A stretch of 64,000 bases of DNA from Moraxellaceae bacterium (GTDB lineage: Bacteria > Pseudomonadota > Gammaproteobacteria > Pseudomonadales > Moraxellaceae). The stretch spans positions 434,001 to 498,000 of the forward strand of contig JAQZBP010000006.1 in the NCBI GenBank assembly GCA_029237815.1, given 5' to 3'. The translations under genes were made by a program, and so were the position numbers. The first letter of the stretch is position 1; every line of letters starts with the position of its first letter. The notes beneath the pieces are model-generated. The model was not told the DNA's origin and did no database searches. It saw only the letters and a list, made by a program, of their open reading frames with translations. Below are positions 16,698 through 31,306 of the stretch, piece by piece.

Positions 16698-18478
16698 GGT
16701 GTGTGTCCCCGTGGTTGTTCGGACAGGAAGCCCGGGCGGAAGCGCAACTGCAGTCGCGTGCCCCCTGCCTGTCCCGATTCGATGTGTAGCGTACCGGCAA
16801 TGCTGCGCGCACGCTCGTGCATGATGGCGATGCCGTGATGCTGCCAGTCGTCGTCCTGCGGCGTCATGCCGCAGCCGTCATCCTCCACGACAAGCTCGAT
16901 TTCCTGTCCATCCGCGCGCAGGACGACCCGCGCCTCGGAGGCCCCGGCATGACGCACGCAGTTGGCGAGCGCCTCGCGCATGATCTGCACGAGATGGATC
17001 TGCTCCGCCGCGGAGAGCGGCACGGCCAGGCTCTCGGCCTGCAGATGGATGCTGACGTCGCCGCGCCGCGAAAACTCCTGCACCGCCTCCTGCAGCGCAT
17101 CGGCCAGGGCGACGCCGCCGATGTCCAGGCGGAAGGTGGTGAGCAGCTCGCGCAGCTGCCGGTAGGCATCGTTGATGCCCTCGCGCAGCTCGTCGGCCAC
17201 CGCTTCCACGGCATGGCAGTCCTCACCCTGCAGGATCAGCGCCTGCAGGCGGGCGATCTGCAGCTTCATGAACGACAGCGACTGCGCCAGCGAGTCATGC
17301 AGCTCGCGCGCAATCGTGTTGCGCTCGCCCAGCAGCAGCAGGCGATTCTCGTGCTCGCGCTGCCGGCTCAGCATGAGTGCGCTGCCGATATGGTCGGCGA
17401 GCGCCTGGATCAGCGCGGCCTCCCACTCCACCAGGTCACGGGCCTCGCTGAAGCGGGCGCGCAGCTCGCCGAGGACCTTGCCCTGGCTACGTACCGCATA
17501 CACCTGCTGGTGCGCCTCGTTGCACGCTTCGCCGTGGACGTCGGCCACGCTGTTGCCGTTCAGGGTGACGAGGTGGCCGGCCGGCTGGTCCGGATCCGAC
17601 TGCAGGGAGAGGGCGAGATGCAGGCCGGGCAATAGCGGCTGGAAGCGGCGCAGCAGCTCCTCGAGCGCGCCGGCCCCACTGGGGCTTTGCGCCAGGGTGT
17701 GGCTGCTGCGGAAGAGCAGCTCCAGCGCGGCATTGGCCTGTGCCAGCCGGTGCACCTTGTTCTGCACCTGCTCCTCGAGCTGGCGGTGCGAATCCGCCAG
17801 CGCATCGGCCATGGTGTTGAAGCTGAGGGCGAGCCGGCCAAGCTCGTCCTGCGCCTGGTAGCCGACACGGATGCCAAGGTTGCCGGCGCGGAATTTCTCG
17901 GTGGCGTCGACCAGCTCCTGCAGCGGTAGTGCCACCTTGCGGCGCAGCGTGTAGATGGCGAGGAGCTGCAGGCTGATCACCAGCAGCATGGTGACGATTA
18001 CCTGCATGAGGTCGAGCGACTGGAGACGCGCATGTTCTTTCTGCAAGCCGGTCGCGAGTGCATCGAGCTCCGCCACGAAGGGCCGCGCCTCACTCAGGAA
18101 ACGCCCGTTGTCGCCTTGCTCCAGCGCCGGTAGCAGTCCTTGCTGCCACTGCTGCCGCAGGCGCTCATGGATGGCTTTCAGGGAATCGCGGCCCGGTCGC
18201 TCCAGGGCCAGCCGCAGCGCTTCGCTGTCCAGGTTGCGCTGCAGCGCGGCGATGGCGACCGTCTCTGCCGGCAATGCCTCGCTGGCGCTCGCCTCGAGGG
18301 TCAGCTGATAAAGGCCGGAGCGCAGGGCACTGGTGGTGTCGATGGCAACGTCGTCATGGCGCTCGAGCCAGTTGAGGCCGCTGACGAAGAACACCCGGAT
18401 GAGGGCGAGAAGGAACAGCACCCCGATGACGAACGAGGCCTGGGCGATCAGGGAGGAGCGCAATTGCCGCAACAGCAT
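16694..18478 (-). CDS. NarX-type membrane sensor histidine kinase
   Basis: From the ATG at 18478 the product has 594 residues; an in-frame TTG 33 bases upstream is an alternative. It has TM1 (about 10-34), a periplasmic helical sensor of some 120 residues, TM2 (about 157-178), HAMP (180-235), a GAF-like central module and a HisKA_3 domain with phosphoacceptor His394 in ERNTIARELHDSLAQS, followed by an HATPase_c domain (NCVRHA and DDGCGM). This architecture is that of NarX/NarQ. The first periplasmic helix (DTTSALRSGLYQL) lacks the characteristic GxxRMxS P-box that binds nitrate, so the signal may differ. It is translationally coupled to the response regulator. Confidence 0.9.
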   Translation of the reverse strand: MLLRQLRSSLIAQASFVIGVLFLLALIRVFFVSGLNWLERHDDVAIDTTSALRSGLYQLTLEASASEALPAETVAIAALQRNLDSEALRLALERPGRDSLKAIHERLRQQWQQGLLPALEQGDNGRFLSEARPFVAELDALATGLQKEHARLQSLDLMQVIVTMLLVISLQLLAIYTLRRKVALPLQELVDATEKFRAGNLGIRVGYQAQDELGRLALSFNTMADALADSHRQLEEQVQNKVHRLAQANAALELLFRSSHTLAQSPSGAGALEELLRRFQPLLPGLHLALSLQSDPDQPAGHLVTLNGNSVADVHGEACNEAHQQVYAVRSQGKVLGELRARFSEARDLVEWEAALIQALADHIGSALMLSRQREHENRLLLLGERNTIARELHDSLAQSLSFMKLQIARLQALILQGEDCHAVEAVADELREGINDAYRQLRELLTTFRLDIGGVALADALQEAVQEFSRRGDVSIHLQAESLAVPLSAAEQIHLVQIMREALANCVRHAGASEARVVLRADGQEIELVVEDDGCGMTPQDDDWQHHGIAIMHERARSIAGTLHIESGQAGGTRLQLRFRPGFLSEQPRGHTP

Positions 18479-18675
18479 GAGACGGGTCTCGTTATCCGGG
18501 GCCTGCCGCAAGCGGCCGCCGGTGACGTGCCGCGTCGTTTCCCTTCATGACGGCGGCACTGTCTTTATCCGTGCTCCATCAAGGCGGTCCGGGGACTCTG
18601 AACGTTGACGGAACTATATATCCCGGCCGGATTATGCCGGGGGTGATACGCGTGGTGACTTGTACGTAAGAGGTA

Positions 18676-18718
18676 GTTCCGGTTCACCTGCCGTTATTAC
18701 CGACAGATGAACCGGAAC
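18676..18718. repeat. Inverted repeat downstream of the monooxygenase gene
   Basis: An 11-base perfect inverted repeat (GTTCCGGTTCA / TGAACCGGAAC) encloses 21 bases, just after the stop of the minus-strand monooxygenase. No T-tract follows, so it could be an imperfect terminator, an mRNA-stabilising hairpin or a protein-binding site. Confidence 0.6.
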
Positions 18719-18730
18719 AGGGGGGCAGGA

Positions 18731-20206
18731 TCAGGCCGTGGCGCGACGGCGTACCGGGCTGCCGAACTCGAGCACGCCGTCTTCCATCTTGCCGAAGCGC
18801 AGCGCCATGAGGTCCAGCGTGTAGTTCTGGTTGAGCCGCCACGGCGCCTTGTTGCCCTGCTTGGGCAGCTTGCCGGCGGCGCGCTGGATGTAGCCGGAGG
18901 CCAGGCCGATCATTTCCTCCTGATGCACGGACGCGTCGTGATTGCGCGGCGTCACCAGGCGCACGCCTTTCTTGTCCATGAGCTTGAGCAGGCGGCAGAT
19001 GTATTCGCTGGTCAGGTCGGCCTTCAGCGTCCAGGAGGCGTTGGTGTAGCCAAAGGTCATGCCGAAATTGGGCAGGTCCTCGAACATGACGCCCTTGTAG
19101 TACATCTTCTCGCCAGGATTGTAGGGCTGGCCGTCCACGCGGACGTCCATTCCGCCCATCATCTGCAGGTCGAGGCCGGTCGCGGTGATGATGATGTCGG
19201 CGTCGAGATGCTGGCCCGACTTCAGCTGGATGCCGGTTTCGGTGAAATGGTCGATGTGATCGGTCACCACCGCGGCCTTGCCCTTGCGGATGGCCTTGAA
19301 CATGTCGCCGTTGGGCACGGCACAGAGGCGCTCGTCCCAAGGATTGTAGCTCGGCGAGAAGTGCGTCATGTCGTAATCGGCGCCCAGCGAGCGCCTGATG
19401 CGCGAGAGGATGAAGCGGCGCATGGCCTGCGGCTTGGCGCGGCTGAACTTGTACAGGCCGAGCGTGATCGCCACGTTGCGTGCGCGGGTGATGCGGTACA
19501 CCGCCTTCTCCGGCAGGAATTCGCGCATCTTCTCCACCATCGGGTCGATCAGCGGCACCGAGAGCACATAGGTCGGCGAGCGCTGCAGCATGGTGACGAG
19601 CGCGGCCTTGTCGGTCATGGAGGGAATCAGCGTCACGGCGGTGGCGCCGGAGCCGATCACCACGACCTTCTTGCCCACGTAGTCCAGGTCTTCCGGCCAC
19701 TTCTGCGGGTGGACGATCTGGCCCTTGAAGTTCTCGCGGCCTGCGAACACGGGCTCGTAGCCATGGTCGTAGTTGTAGTAGCCGGTGCAGGACATGACGA
19801 AGCCGGCGGTAAAGGTGAGCTTCTCGCCGCTGCCGACCTTTTCGGCTTCCACCGTCCACAGCGCGCTGTGGCTGTCCCAGGACGCACGACGAACCTTGAT
19901 GCCGTAGCGGATCTTCTTGTCGACGCCATGCTCGGCCGCCGCTTCGCGGATGTAGGCGCGGATGTCGGGACCGTCGGCGATGGACTTGGTATTGGTCCAG
20001 GGCTTGAAGTTGTAGCCCAGGGTGAACATGTCGGAATCGGAGCGGATGCCGGGATAGCGGAACAGGTCCCAGGTGCCGCCGCTGGCGTTGCGCGCCTCGA
20101 GGATGGCGAAGGATTTCTTCGGGCATTCGCGCGTCAGGTGGCAGCCGGCGCCGATGCCGGACAGGCCGGCGCCGATGATGAGTACGTCTACGTGTTCGAC
20201 TGGCAT
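18731..20206 (-). CDS. almA: Flavin-containing monooxygenase, AlmA-like (long-chain alkane/ketone oxidation)
   Basis: The product has 491 residues. An N-terminal FAD-binding Rossmann motif is GAGLSGIG (about 11-18), followed by GGTWDLFRYPGIRSDSDM (about 43-60), strongly conserved in AlmA and Baeyer-Villiger-type enzymes. A second, NADPH-binding motif is GSGATAV. The fingerprint reads FKGQIVHPQKWP, with His-Pro where classical Baeyer-Villiger enzymes have His-Ser/Thr, as I recall for Acinetobacter AlmA. AlmA is required for growth on very long n-alkanes; ketone or other substrates are possible. It appears monocistronic. The gene symbol is a family-level assignment. Confidence 0.78.
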   Translation of the reverse strand: MPVEHVDVLIIGAGLSGIGAGCHLTRECPKKSFAILEARNASGGTWDLFRYPGIRSDSDMFTLGYNFKPWTNTKSIADGPDIRAYIREAAAEHGVDKKIRYGIKVRRASWDSHSALWTVEAEKVGSGEKLTFTAGFVMSCTGYYNYDHGYEPVFAGRENFKGQIVHPQKWPEDLDYVGKKVVVIGSGATAVTLIPSMTDKAALVTMLQRSPTYVLSVPLIDPMVEKMREFLPEKAVYRITRARNVAITLGLYKFSRAKPQAMRRFILSRIRRSLGADYDMTHFSPSYNPWDERLCAVPNGDMFKAIRKGKAAVVTDHIDHFTETGIQLKSGQHLDADIIITATGLDLQMMGGMDVRVDGQPYNPGEKMYYKGVMFEDLPNFGMTFGYTNASWTLKADLTSEYICRLLKLMDKKGVRLVTPRNHDASVHQEEMIGLASGYIQRAAGKLPKQGNKAPWRLNQNYTLDLMALRFGKMEDGVLEFGSPVRRRATA

Positions 20207-20513
20207 GGGAGGCTCTCAGGCAGCCCGCGCTCGTCGCGTTCCTGCTGTGGGCTGCCGGAGTCCTGGGGCAGCGCACGGGCAAGCGCGCGGAAGGCGGGGT
20301 TTCCGGGGGCGCGAGACGGCGCCGTCATTCAGTTCTGCTTCGGGCCGGCGCCTCGGGCGCGGCCGTGCTCAGCGGCCATCCGGTGGCCTGCTGCCGGCCG
20401 ATTGTGGCACGGCGTGCAACAGGCCAGCACGGTGGGGTTGGGACATTTGCTTGTCAGGGACGGCCATGCGTCGGCGATATGCGGCGGCCGCGCGCTCGGG
20501 GGCACCCCACGAA
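20207..20513. other. Intergenic region upstream of the monooxygenase
   Basis: About 300 GC-rich bases lie between the monooxygenase start and the glmS terminator. It must contain the monooxygenase promoter, but I cannot identify the elements. No supported gene is present. Confidence 0.4.
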
Positions 20514-20545
20514 TGCAAAGCCCCGGACGGGTCCGGGGCTTTGCA
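20514..20545 (-). terminator. Intrinsic terminator of glmS
   Basis: A 15-base perfect stem (TGCAAAGCCCCGGAC and complement) with a 2-base gap lies 16 bases after the glmS stop. The T-run is short (TTT), but the stem is very stable. Confidence 0.75.
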
Positions 20546-20560
20546 GTGAACGGCCGTGGC

Positions 20561-22387
20561 TTACTCCACCGTGACGCTCTTGGCCAGGTTGCGCGGTTTA
20601 TCTACATCGGTGCCGCGCGCCAGCGCGGTGTGATACGCCAGCAACTGCACCGGCACCGAATGGATGATCGGCGACAGGATGCCGACATGGCGCGGCGTGC
20701 GGATCACGTGCACACCTTCCGACTCCACGAAATGCGAATCGAGGTCGGCGAACACGAAGAGCTCGCCGCCACGGGCGCGCACTTCCTGCATGTTCGACTT
20801 TACCTTCTCCAGCAGCGTATCGTTGGGCGCGATCACCACCACCGGCATGTCCTCGTCCACCAGCGCGAGCGGGCCATGTTTCAGCTCGCCAGCCGGGTAG
20901 GCCTCGGCATGGATATAGGTGATTTCCTTGAGTTTGAGCGCACCTTCCAGCGCCACCGGGTAATGCACGCCACGGCCGAGGAAAAGCGCGTGGTGCTTTT
21001 CGGCAAAGCGGTCGGCCCAGGCCTTCACCTGCGGCTCCAGGTTCAGCGCGTGCTGCACCGAGCCCGGCAGATGGCGCAGCGCATCGAGATACACGGTCTC
21101 TTGTTCGGCGCCGACACGTCCATTGAGCTTCGCCAGTGTCACGGCCAGCGTGAACAGCGCCACCAGCTGCGTCGTGAAAGCCTTGGTCGAGGCCACGCCG
21201 ATCTCGGCACCGGCCTTGGTGTAGAACACCAGCGCGGACGAGCGCGGGATCGCGGACTCGCGCACGTTGCAGATCGACAGGGTTTTTTCCTGCCCCAGCG
21301 ACTTCGCGTACTTGAGCGCCTCCATCGTGTCCAGCGTTTCGCCAGACTGGGAAATGGTGACGATGAGGTTCTTCGGATTCGCCACGGCGGCGCGGTAGCG
21401 GTATTCGCTGGCGATCTCCACGGCGCAGGGCAGCCCCGTGATGCTCTCGATCCAGTAGCGCGCCACGGAGCCCGCGTAGAAGCTGGTGCCGCAGGCAATG
21501 ATCTGGACGCTCTGCACGTCCCTGAAGACCGCCGTGGCATCGCCCTCGAAAAGCGCCGGCGAGAATCCCTCTTCCAGGATCTGTTCGATGGTGTCGGACA
21601 GCGCGCGCGGCTGCTCGTGGATTTCCTTCTGCATGAAGTGGCTGTACGGGCCAAGCTCCAGCGAAGCCAGGGACACATCGGACAGATGCAACTTGCGCTC
21701 GATGCGCGCGCCCGAGCCGTCGAACACCTGCACGCCCTCGCGCGTCACGGTGGCGACATCGCCCTCTTCCAGGTACATCACGCGGCGCGTCGCGGAGAGC
21801 ACGGCAGAGACGTCGGAGGCCACGAAGTTCTCGCCCTCGCCCACGCCGATCAGCAGCGGGCAGCCCATGCGCGCCACCACCAGCAGGTCCGGATTGTCCT
21901 TGGTGATCACGGCGATGGCGTATGCGCCCACCAGCTCCTTCACCGCATCCTGCACGGCGGCGAAAAGGTCGCCGCGCTGCTGGTAGTAGCGGTGCACGAG
22001 GTGCGCGATAACTTCGGTGTCGGTCTGCGAGGTGAACACATAGCCTTGGGCCTTGAGCTCGTCCCGCTTCTCGTCGTGGTTCTCGATGATGCCGTTGTGC
22101 ACCACCGCGATCAGGTCGCCGGACACATGCGGATGCGCATTCGGCTCGGTCACGCCGCCATGCGTGGCCCAGCGCGTGTGGCCGATGCCGAGCTCGCCCG
22201 CCACGCCCTCGGCGGCGGCGGCGTTTTCCATTTCAGCGACGCGCCCGACACGGCGCACGCGGCGAATCTCGCCATCCAGCACCGCGATGCCGGACGAGTC
22301 ATAGCCGCGGTATTCCAGCCGCTTCAGCCCATCCACCAGCATCGGGACGATGTTGCGTTTGCCGATTGCGCCGACGATTCCACACAT
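20561..22387 (-). CDS. glmS: Glutamine--fructose-6-phosphate aminotransferase (isomerising)
   Basis: The product has 608 residues (E. coli 609). Cys2 in MCGIVGAIG is the N-terminal nucleophile of the class II glutaminase domain (about 1-240). Two SIS domains follow (about 285-425 and 455-595), with SQSGETLDT for sugar-phosphate binding and a C-terminal AKSVTVE. It makes glucosamine-6-phosphate, the first step to UDP-GlcNAc for peptidoglycan and LPS. It lies 106 bases downstream of glmU on the same strand, which provides a later step, so co-transcription is likely. Confidence 0.97.
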   Translation of the reverse strand: MCGIVGAIGKRNIVPMLVDGLKRLEYRGYDSSGIAVLDGEIRRVRRVGRVAEMENAAAAEGVAGELGIGHTRWATHGGVTEPNAHPHVSGDLIAVVHNGIIENHDEKRDELKAQGYVFTSQTDTEVIAHLVHRYYQQRGDLFAAVQDAVKELVGAYAIAVITKDNPDLLVVARMGCPLLIGVGEGENFVASDVSAVLSATRRVMYLEEGDVATVTREGVQVFDGSGARIERKLHLSDVSLASLELGPYSHFMQKEIHEQPRALSDTIEQILEEGFSPALFEGDATAVFRDVQSVQIIACGTSFYAGSVARYWIESITGLPCAVEIASEYRYRAAVANPKNLIVTISQSGETLDTMEALKYAKSLGQEKTLSICNVRESAIPRSSALVFYTKAGAEIGVASTKAFTTQLVALFTLAVTLAKLNGRVGAEQETVYLDALRHLPGSVQHALNLEPQVKAWADRFAEKHHALFLGRGVHYPVALEGALKLKEITYIHAEAYPAGELKHGPLALVDEDMPVVVIAPNDTLLEKVKSNMQEVRARGGELFVFADLDSHFVESEGVHVIRTPRHVGILSPIIHSVPVQLLAYHTALARGTDVDKPRNLAKSVTVE

Positions 22388-22493
22388 TTCTGCTTACCTG
22401 TCTGCCGCGCCGGGGCGCGGCCTTCTGTTCATCATTGTCCGGAGCAACGTTGCCGCCCCGGCTGCCGGTTCGTGGCGATAACTGCCGCCACGC

Positions 22494-23873
22494 TTACTTG
22501 TTCTTTGTCGGCCGCTGCCAGCCGTCGATAGTCACCTGCTTGCCGCGCGCCACGGCGAGCGCGTTGTCCGGCACATCCTTGGTGATGGCCGAGCCGGCGC
22601 CAGTCGTCGCGCCATTGCCGATCGTCACCGGCGCCACCAGCGAGCTGTTGGTGCCGATGAAGGCGTTGTCGCCGATACGTGTCAGGTGCTTATTGGCGCC
22701 GTCGTAGTTGCAGGTGATGGTGCCGGCGCCGATGTTCACGCCGCTGCCGATCTCGGCATCGCCCAGGTAGGCCAGGTGGTTGGCCTTGGAACCCTTGCCC
22801 AGGATCGCCTTTTTGGTTTCCACGAAGTTGCCGATGTGCACATCGTCGGCCAGCACGGTGCCCGGCCGCAGGCGCGCGAAGGGGCCGATCTCCGCGCCAC
22901 TGCCGACACGCGATTCCTCGATCAACGTGTTCGGCTTGATGGTGACGTTGTCGCCGATCACGCAGTCGCGAAGCTGGCAGTTGGCACCGATGCGCACGTT
23001 GTTGCCCAGTCGCACCCGGCCCTCGATGATGACATTGGGTTCGATGTGCACGTCCATGCCGTGCTCGATTTCGCCGCGCAGGTCGAAGCGGGCCGGGTCG
23101 ATCAGCGTTACGCCGGCACGCATCAGGGCATCGGCCTGCACGCGCTGGTGCACGCGCTCGAGGGTGGCCAGCTGCAGCTTGTCGTTGATGCCGTCCACTT
23201 CCCAGCCGAACTCGGGCTGCACGGTTTCGATGCGGATGTCCTGGGCGGCCGCCATGGCGACGATATCCGTCAGGTAATACTCGCCCTGTGCGTTGTTGTT
23301 GCCGAGCGCCGGCAGCCACTTGTGCAGCAGACTGTTGGGCACGCAGAAAATCCCCGTGTTCACCTCACGGATCGTCTTCTCTGCGTCGGTCGCATCCTTC
23401 TGCTCGACGATGCGCACCACCTTGCCGGCGATGTCCCGCACGATGCGTCCGTAGCCGGCAGGATTAGCCATTTCCAGCGTGATCAGGCCCATGCTGCCAA
23501 CGTCGGCGACCTTGCCGATCAGGTCTGCCAGCGTCTCGGGCGTCGTGAGTGGCACGTCGCCGTAGAGAATCAGCGTCTTGCCGTGCTCCGGAAGTTGCGG
23601 TAACGCCATTTGCACCGCATGCCCCGTGCCCTTCTGCTCCGCCTGCTCGGCCCAGAGCAGCGGCCCTTCATTGCGGGTTTCGCTGAAGGCCTTCTTCACC
23701 AGCTCGCCGCCGTGGCCATACACCACCAGAGTGCGTACGGCATCAAGGCGCGCCGCAGTGTCCACGACATGGCGCAGCAGGGGGCGGCCCGCCAGGGGCT
23801 GCATGACCTTGGGCAACACAGACTTCATGCGAGTGCCCTTGCCAGCGGCAAGAATGACGACGTTGAGTTCCAT
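22494..23873 (-). CDS. glmU: Bifunctional GlcN-1-P acetyltransferase / GlcNAc-1-P uridyltransferase
   Basis: The product has 459 residues (E. coli 456). The N-terminal pyrophosphorylase motif is [11 protein letters not shown] (about 8-18) with [13 protein letters not shown]. The C-terminal half is a left-handed beta-helix of hexapeptide repeats ([14 protein letters not shown] region and [12 protein letters not shown]), which carries the acetyltransferase. It converts glucosamine-1-phosphate to UDP-GlcNAc. It heads the glmU-glmS unit and is insulated from the upstream ATP synthase operon by a terminator. Confidence 0.97.
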   Translation of the reverse strand: MELNVVILAAGKGTRMKSVLPKVMQPLAGRPLLRHVVDTAARLDAVRTLVVYGHGGELVKKAFSETRNEGPLLWAEQAEQKGTGHAVQMALPQLPEHGKTLILYGDVPLTTPETLADLIGKVADVGSMGLITLEMANPAGYGRIVRDIAGKVVRIVEQKDATDAEKTIREVNTGIFCVPNSLLHKWLPALGNNNAQGEYYLTDIVAMAAAQDIRIETVQPEFGWEVDGINDKLQLATLERVHQRVQADALMRAGVTLIDPARFDLRGEIEHGMDVHIEPNVIIEGRVRLGNNVRIGANCQLRDCVIGDNVTIKPNTLIEESRVGSGAEIGPFARLRPGTVLADDVHIGNFVETKKAILGKGSKANHLAYLGDAEIGSGVNIGAGTITCNYDGANKHLTRIGDNAFIGTNSSLVAPVTIGNGATTGAGSAITKDVPDNALAVARGKQVTIDGWQRPTKNK

Positions 23874-23936
23874 AAGGGTTCGTTGGCCTCAGGTCCCGGC
23901 CCGGGACGGCATAGCTAAACTGCTGATACGGAAAAT

Positions 23937-23966
23937 AAAAAAGGGCAGCCTAGGCTACCCTTTTTT
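23937..23966. terminator. Terminator of the ATP synthase operon
   Basis: An A-tract, a stem GGGCAGCC / GGCTACCC with one mismatch, and a T-tract lie between atpC and glmU. It works in the minus direction for the atp operon. Confidence 0.88.
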
Positions 23967-23997
23967 GTACCGCGTTTCATGCGACAGCGTGCCGCGA

Positions 23998-24426
23998 TCA
24001 GCCGCGGCCGGCGCGATTCTTCATCTGCTGCAGCGTCCGCAGTTGTGCTGCGGCTTCAGCCAGCGCAGCCAGAGCAGCGGACGTGTCCATCTCGCTCTTC
24101 TGGTTCTGCAGCGAGGCCAGGGCGGCCTGGCGGGCCTGCTCGGCAGCCGCCTCGTCCACGTCATGCGCGCGCAGGGCGGTATCGGCCAGAACGGTGACGT
24201 GGTAGGGCTGCACTTCCAGCATGCCGCCGGACACGTAGTACACCTCTTCCTCGCCGCCTTCCTTCACGATGCGCACCGGGCCCGGCGTGAGCTGGGTCAG
24301 GAGCGGGGCATGCCCCGGCAGGATGCCGAGGTCGCCCTGGACACCGTGTGCGATGAGCATCGACACCGTGCCGGTGTAGATGGCTTCGCTCGCACTGACG
24401 ATGTCGCACTTGATGGTATGAGCCAT
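23998..24426 (-). CDS. atpC: ATP synthase F1 subunit epsilon
   Basis: The product has 142 residues (E. coli 139). The N-terminal beta-sandwich carries HTIKCDIVSASEAIYTG and GDLGILPGHAPLL, followed by YVSGGMLEVQP. The C-terminal two-helix domain (about 88-142) carries the inhibitory helices. It is the last gene of the atp operon, 24 bases after atpD, and forms part of the central rotor stalk. Confidence 0.97.
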   Translation of the reverse strand: MAHTIKCDIVSASEAIYTGTVSMLIAHGVQGDLGILPGHAPLLTQLTPGPVRIVKEGGEEEVYYVSGGMLEVQPYHVTVLADTALRAHDVDEAAAEQARQAALASLQNQKSEMDTSAALAALAEAAAQLRTLQQMKNRAGRG

Positions 24427-24450
24427 TTTCGTCTCCAGGCCTTAGGCCAA

Positions 24451-25890
<1,440 letters not shown>

Positions 25891-25935
25891 TTAAACAACC
25901 GCGACGCCACCCACAATTTCCGTCTTTCCTGGTAC

Positions 25936-26805
25936 TTAAACCGCCGCAGCGCCGCCGACGATTTCCGAAATTTCCTGGGTGATTGCCGCCTGGCGCAGCT
26001 TGTTGTAGACGAGCTGCAGCGAGCGGATAAGGTCGCCCGCGTTGTCGGTCGCCGACTTCATGGCGACCATGCGCGCGGCCTGTTCGCAGGCGATGTTTTC
26101 CACCACACCCTGATACACCTGGGACTCGATGAACCGGACAAAGAGCGCGTCGAGCAGCTTCTGCGCGTCCGGCTCGTACAGGTAATCCCAGCTGTGATCA
26201 CGCTGCTGCAGGGCGTCTTTCTCGTCGGCCGCCAGCGGCAGCAACTGCTGGACGTTGGGGCTCTGCGTCATCGTGTTCACGAACTCGTTGAACACCAGAT
26301 AAAGGCGATCAATCTGTCCGCTCTCGTAAGCGTCCAGCATCACCTTCACCGTGCCGATCAGCTGGTCAAGGCCCGGGGCGTCACCCAGATGGGTTTTCAC
26401 TGCCACGACCTTGCCGCCCACGCTCTTGAAGAAGGTGGTGGCCTTCTGACCGATCAGGCAGAACTCCGCCTCAACACCCTGTGCCTGATGCTCACGCACA
26501 GACTGAACCGTCTTCTTGAACAGGTTGATGTTCAGGCCGCCGCAAAGACCGCGGTCGCTCGATACCACGATGTAACCCACACGCTTGACCGGACGCTCCT
26601 CCATGTAGGGGTGCTTGTAGTCCGGCGTTGCCTGGGAGAGATGCGCAATCACCTGGCGGATCTTCTGCGCATACGGCTTGCCGGCCGCCATGCGCTCCTG
26701 GGCCTTGCGCATCTTGGACGCCGCCACCAATTGCATCGCTTTAGTAATCTTCTGCGTGCTCTTGATGCTGGCAACCTTGCTGCGAATTTCTTTCAAGTTG
26801 GCCAT
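25936..26805 (-). CDS. atpG: ATP synthase F1 subunit gamma
   Basis: The product has 289 residues (E. coli 287). The N-terminal helix [20 protein letters not shown] and the C-terminal helix with [12 protein letters not shown]...[18 protein letters not shown] form the coiled-coil axle of the motor. The central Rossmann-like part contains [11 protein letters not shown]. An AAGGTAAAAAG region provides the ribosome site. Confidence 0.97.
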   Translation of the reverse strand: MANLKEIRSKVASIKSTQKITKAMQLVAASKMRKAQERMAAGKPYAQKIRQVIAHLSQATPDYKHPYMEERPVKRVGYIVVSSDRGLCGGLNINLFKKTVQSVREHQAQGVEAEFCLIGQKATTFFKSVGGKVVAVKTHLGDAPGLDQLIGTVKVMLDAYESGQIDRLYLVFNEFVNTMTQSPNVQQLLPLAADEKDALQQRDHSWDYLYEPDAQKLLDALFVRFIESQVYQGVVENIACEQAARMVAMKSATDNAGDLIRSLQLVYNKLRQAAITQEISEIVGGAAAV

Positions 26806-26867
26806 GTCTTTTTACCTTGATGCAGCCCGGACATCGGTCACGGGCTGCGCTCGCGCAAGTGTGCGAA

Positions 26868-28410
<1,543 letters not shown>

Positions 28411-28425
28411 GCTAGTTCCTCAAAC

Positions 28426-28965
28426 TCAAGAATTCAGGGTGGCTGCAAGCTTGTTCAGCTTGCCGCGCACGGAGGCGTCGATGACCAGATCACCGGAGCG
28501 AATGACCACGCCGCCAATCAGCGAGCGGTCCACGGTCACCTCTTCAATGTCGATCTTGCGGCCAAGCTTCTGGCCCAGCTTCGCAGCCAGTGTCTGGCGT
28601 TGCGCATCGCTCAGCTCGTAGGCAGACAGCACCACCACGTTGGCCGCCTGCTCGAACTCGGCACGCAGCGCGTCGAACAGGTCGGCAATGGCAGGCAGTG
28701 CGTCCACTCGCTTGTTGTGCACAATCTCGGTCACGAAATTGCGAACGTCACCGCCGAGCTTGTCACCCGCCGCCTTCAGGAAGGCTTCGGCCTGCTGCTC
28801 CACGGTCAGGAGCGGGCGTGCCAGATAGCGGGCGAAGTCGTCATCGCTCGCCACGGCAGCAGCCAGCGCCAGTTGCGCCGACCATTCCGCAAGAAGGCCT
28901 TTTTCGCGGGCGAATTCAAACGCCGCCTTTGCATAGGGCCGCGCTACAGTGGTCAGTTCTGCCAT
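28426..28965 (-). CDS. atpH: ATP synthase subunit delta
   Basis: The product has 179 residues (E. coli 177). The N-terminal helical domain starts MAELTTVARPYAKAAFEFA, and the C-terminal part contains VVLSAYELSDAQRQTL and GGVVIRSGDLVIDASVRGKL, hallmarks of delta/OSCP. It connects the peripheral stalk to the top of F1. It lies 17 bases after atpF and 15 before atpA. Confidence 0.97.
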   Translation of the reverse strand: MAELTTVARPYAKAAFEFAREKGLLAEWSAQLALAAAVASDDDFARYLARPLLTVEQQAEAFLKAAGDKLGGDVRNFVTEIVHNKRVDALPAIADLFDALRAEFEQAANVVVLSAYELSDAQRQTLAAKLGQKLGRKIDIEEVTVDRSLIGGVVIRSGDLVIDASVRGKLNKLAATLNS

Positions 28966-28982
28966 ATTGGTGTGCCTTCGAA

Positions 28983-29453
28983 TTAGAGCTCGGCAGCCAG
29001 TTTGTCGAGCATGCCGGCATGGGCCTTGGCGTCCACCTGCGACTCGAGAATCTTCTCGGCGCCGGCAACGGCCAGAGCAGCAACCTGTGCACGCAGGGTG
29101 TCACGGGCTGTGGCAATTTCCTGTTCGATCTGTGCGCGAGCCTGTGCAAGCTGACGCTGACCTTCATCGGCGGCCTGGGCCTTGGCCTCTTCCACCATCT
29201 GGTTCGCGCGCTTGTTGGCCTGCTCGATCAGCACGGCGGCCTGGGCCTTGGCGGCCTTCAGCTCTTCGGCGACCTGGGCATGAGCACTTTCGAGATCACG
29301 CTGCGCCTTGTCGGCTGCATTCAGGCCTTCGGCGATCTTCTTCTGGCGTTCGGCCAGAGCGATCGTCAGCGGCGGCCACACGAACTTCATGCAGAACCAG
29401 ACGAAGATCGCAAACGCAATGGCTTGCCCGATTAGGGTTGCATTGATGTTCAC
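28983..29453 (-). CDS. atpF: ATP synthase Fo subunit b
   Basis: The product has 156 residues, the same as E. coli. One N-terminal membrane helix (about 5-27; [20 protein letters not shown]) is followed by a long charged, Ala-rich coiled coil that forms the peripheral stator. The start matches family members exactly. Confidence 0.97.
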   Translation of the reverse strand: MNINATLIGQAIAFAIFVWFCMKFVWPPLTIALAERQKKIAEGLNAADKAQRDLESAHAQVAEELKAAKAQAAVLIEQANKRANQMVEEAKAQAADEGQRQLAQARAQIEQEIATARDTLRAQVAALAVAGAEKILESQVDAKAHAGMLDKLAAEL

Positions 29454-29519
29454 GCTGTCACCTCATTCATTTTTCCAGCCGCCCGATTGCGGCCGGAAAT
29501 CCTCTGCCGGAGGGCAGAA

Positions 29520-29786
<267 letters not shown>

Positions 29787-29804
29787 TTAAGGTGGAAAGG
29801 GTTG

Positions 29805-31113
<1,309 letters not shown>

Positions 31114-31163
31114 AGCAGACGGGCTGTCGAGAAAATGAACAGCCCACTTTTTGAGCGCGGCGG

Positions 31164-31192
31164 ATTATAGATAGCGGCCTATCCTTCCGCAA
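31164..31192 (-). promoter_or_regulatory. Promoter of the ATP synthase operon
   Basis: On the minus strand TTGCGG (31192-31187), a 17-base spacer and a perfect TATAAT (31169-31164) lie about 50 bases before atpI. This is the best sigma-70-type promoter seen in the window. Confidence 0.75.
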
Positions 31193-31293
31193 CGGCCGTG
31201 GGCAGTCCGGCGAGCCTAAATCTCAGTCCCTCGCCTGAGCGGGCCACGAAAAACACAAGATATAGTGGCTCGCCCGATAGGATGGCACCTCAG

Positions 31294-31306
31294 ATTGAGA
31301 ATCAAT
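31294..31306. promoter_or_regulatory. Short palindrome in the divergent atpI / barrel-protein region
   Basis: ATTGA-GAA-TCAAT is a perfect 5+3+5 inverted repeat followed by a T-run. It faintly resembles half of a Fur box. It lies in the 369-base divergent gap between atpI and the outer-membrane protein gene, in which I see no other gene. Confidence 0.25.

Noticed and set aside
22388-22493. glmS ribozyme upstream of glmS.
   Set aside because: The gap is too short and lacks the ribozyme core; the class is mainly found in Firmicutes.
18707-22531. A 1274-codon open frame on the plus strand antisense to the monooxygenase and glmS.
   Set aside because: It is antisense to two well-supported genes, has a His/Gly/Ala/Val/Asp composition typical of GC-rich shadow frames, and has no domain.
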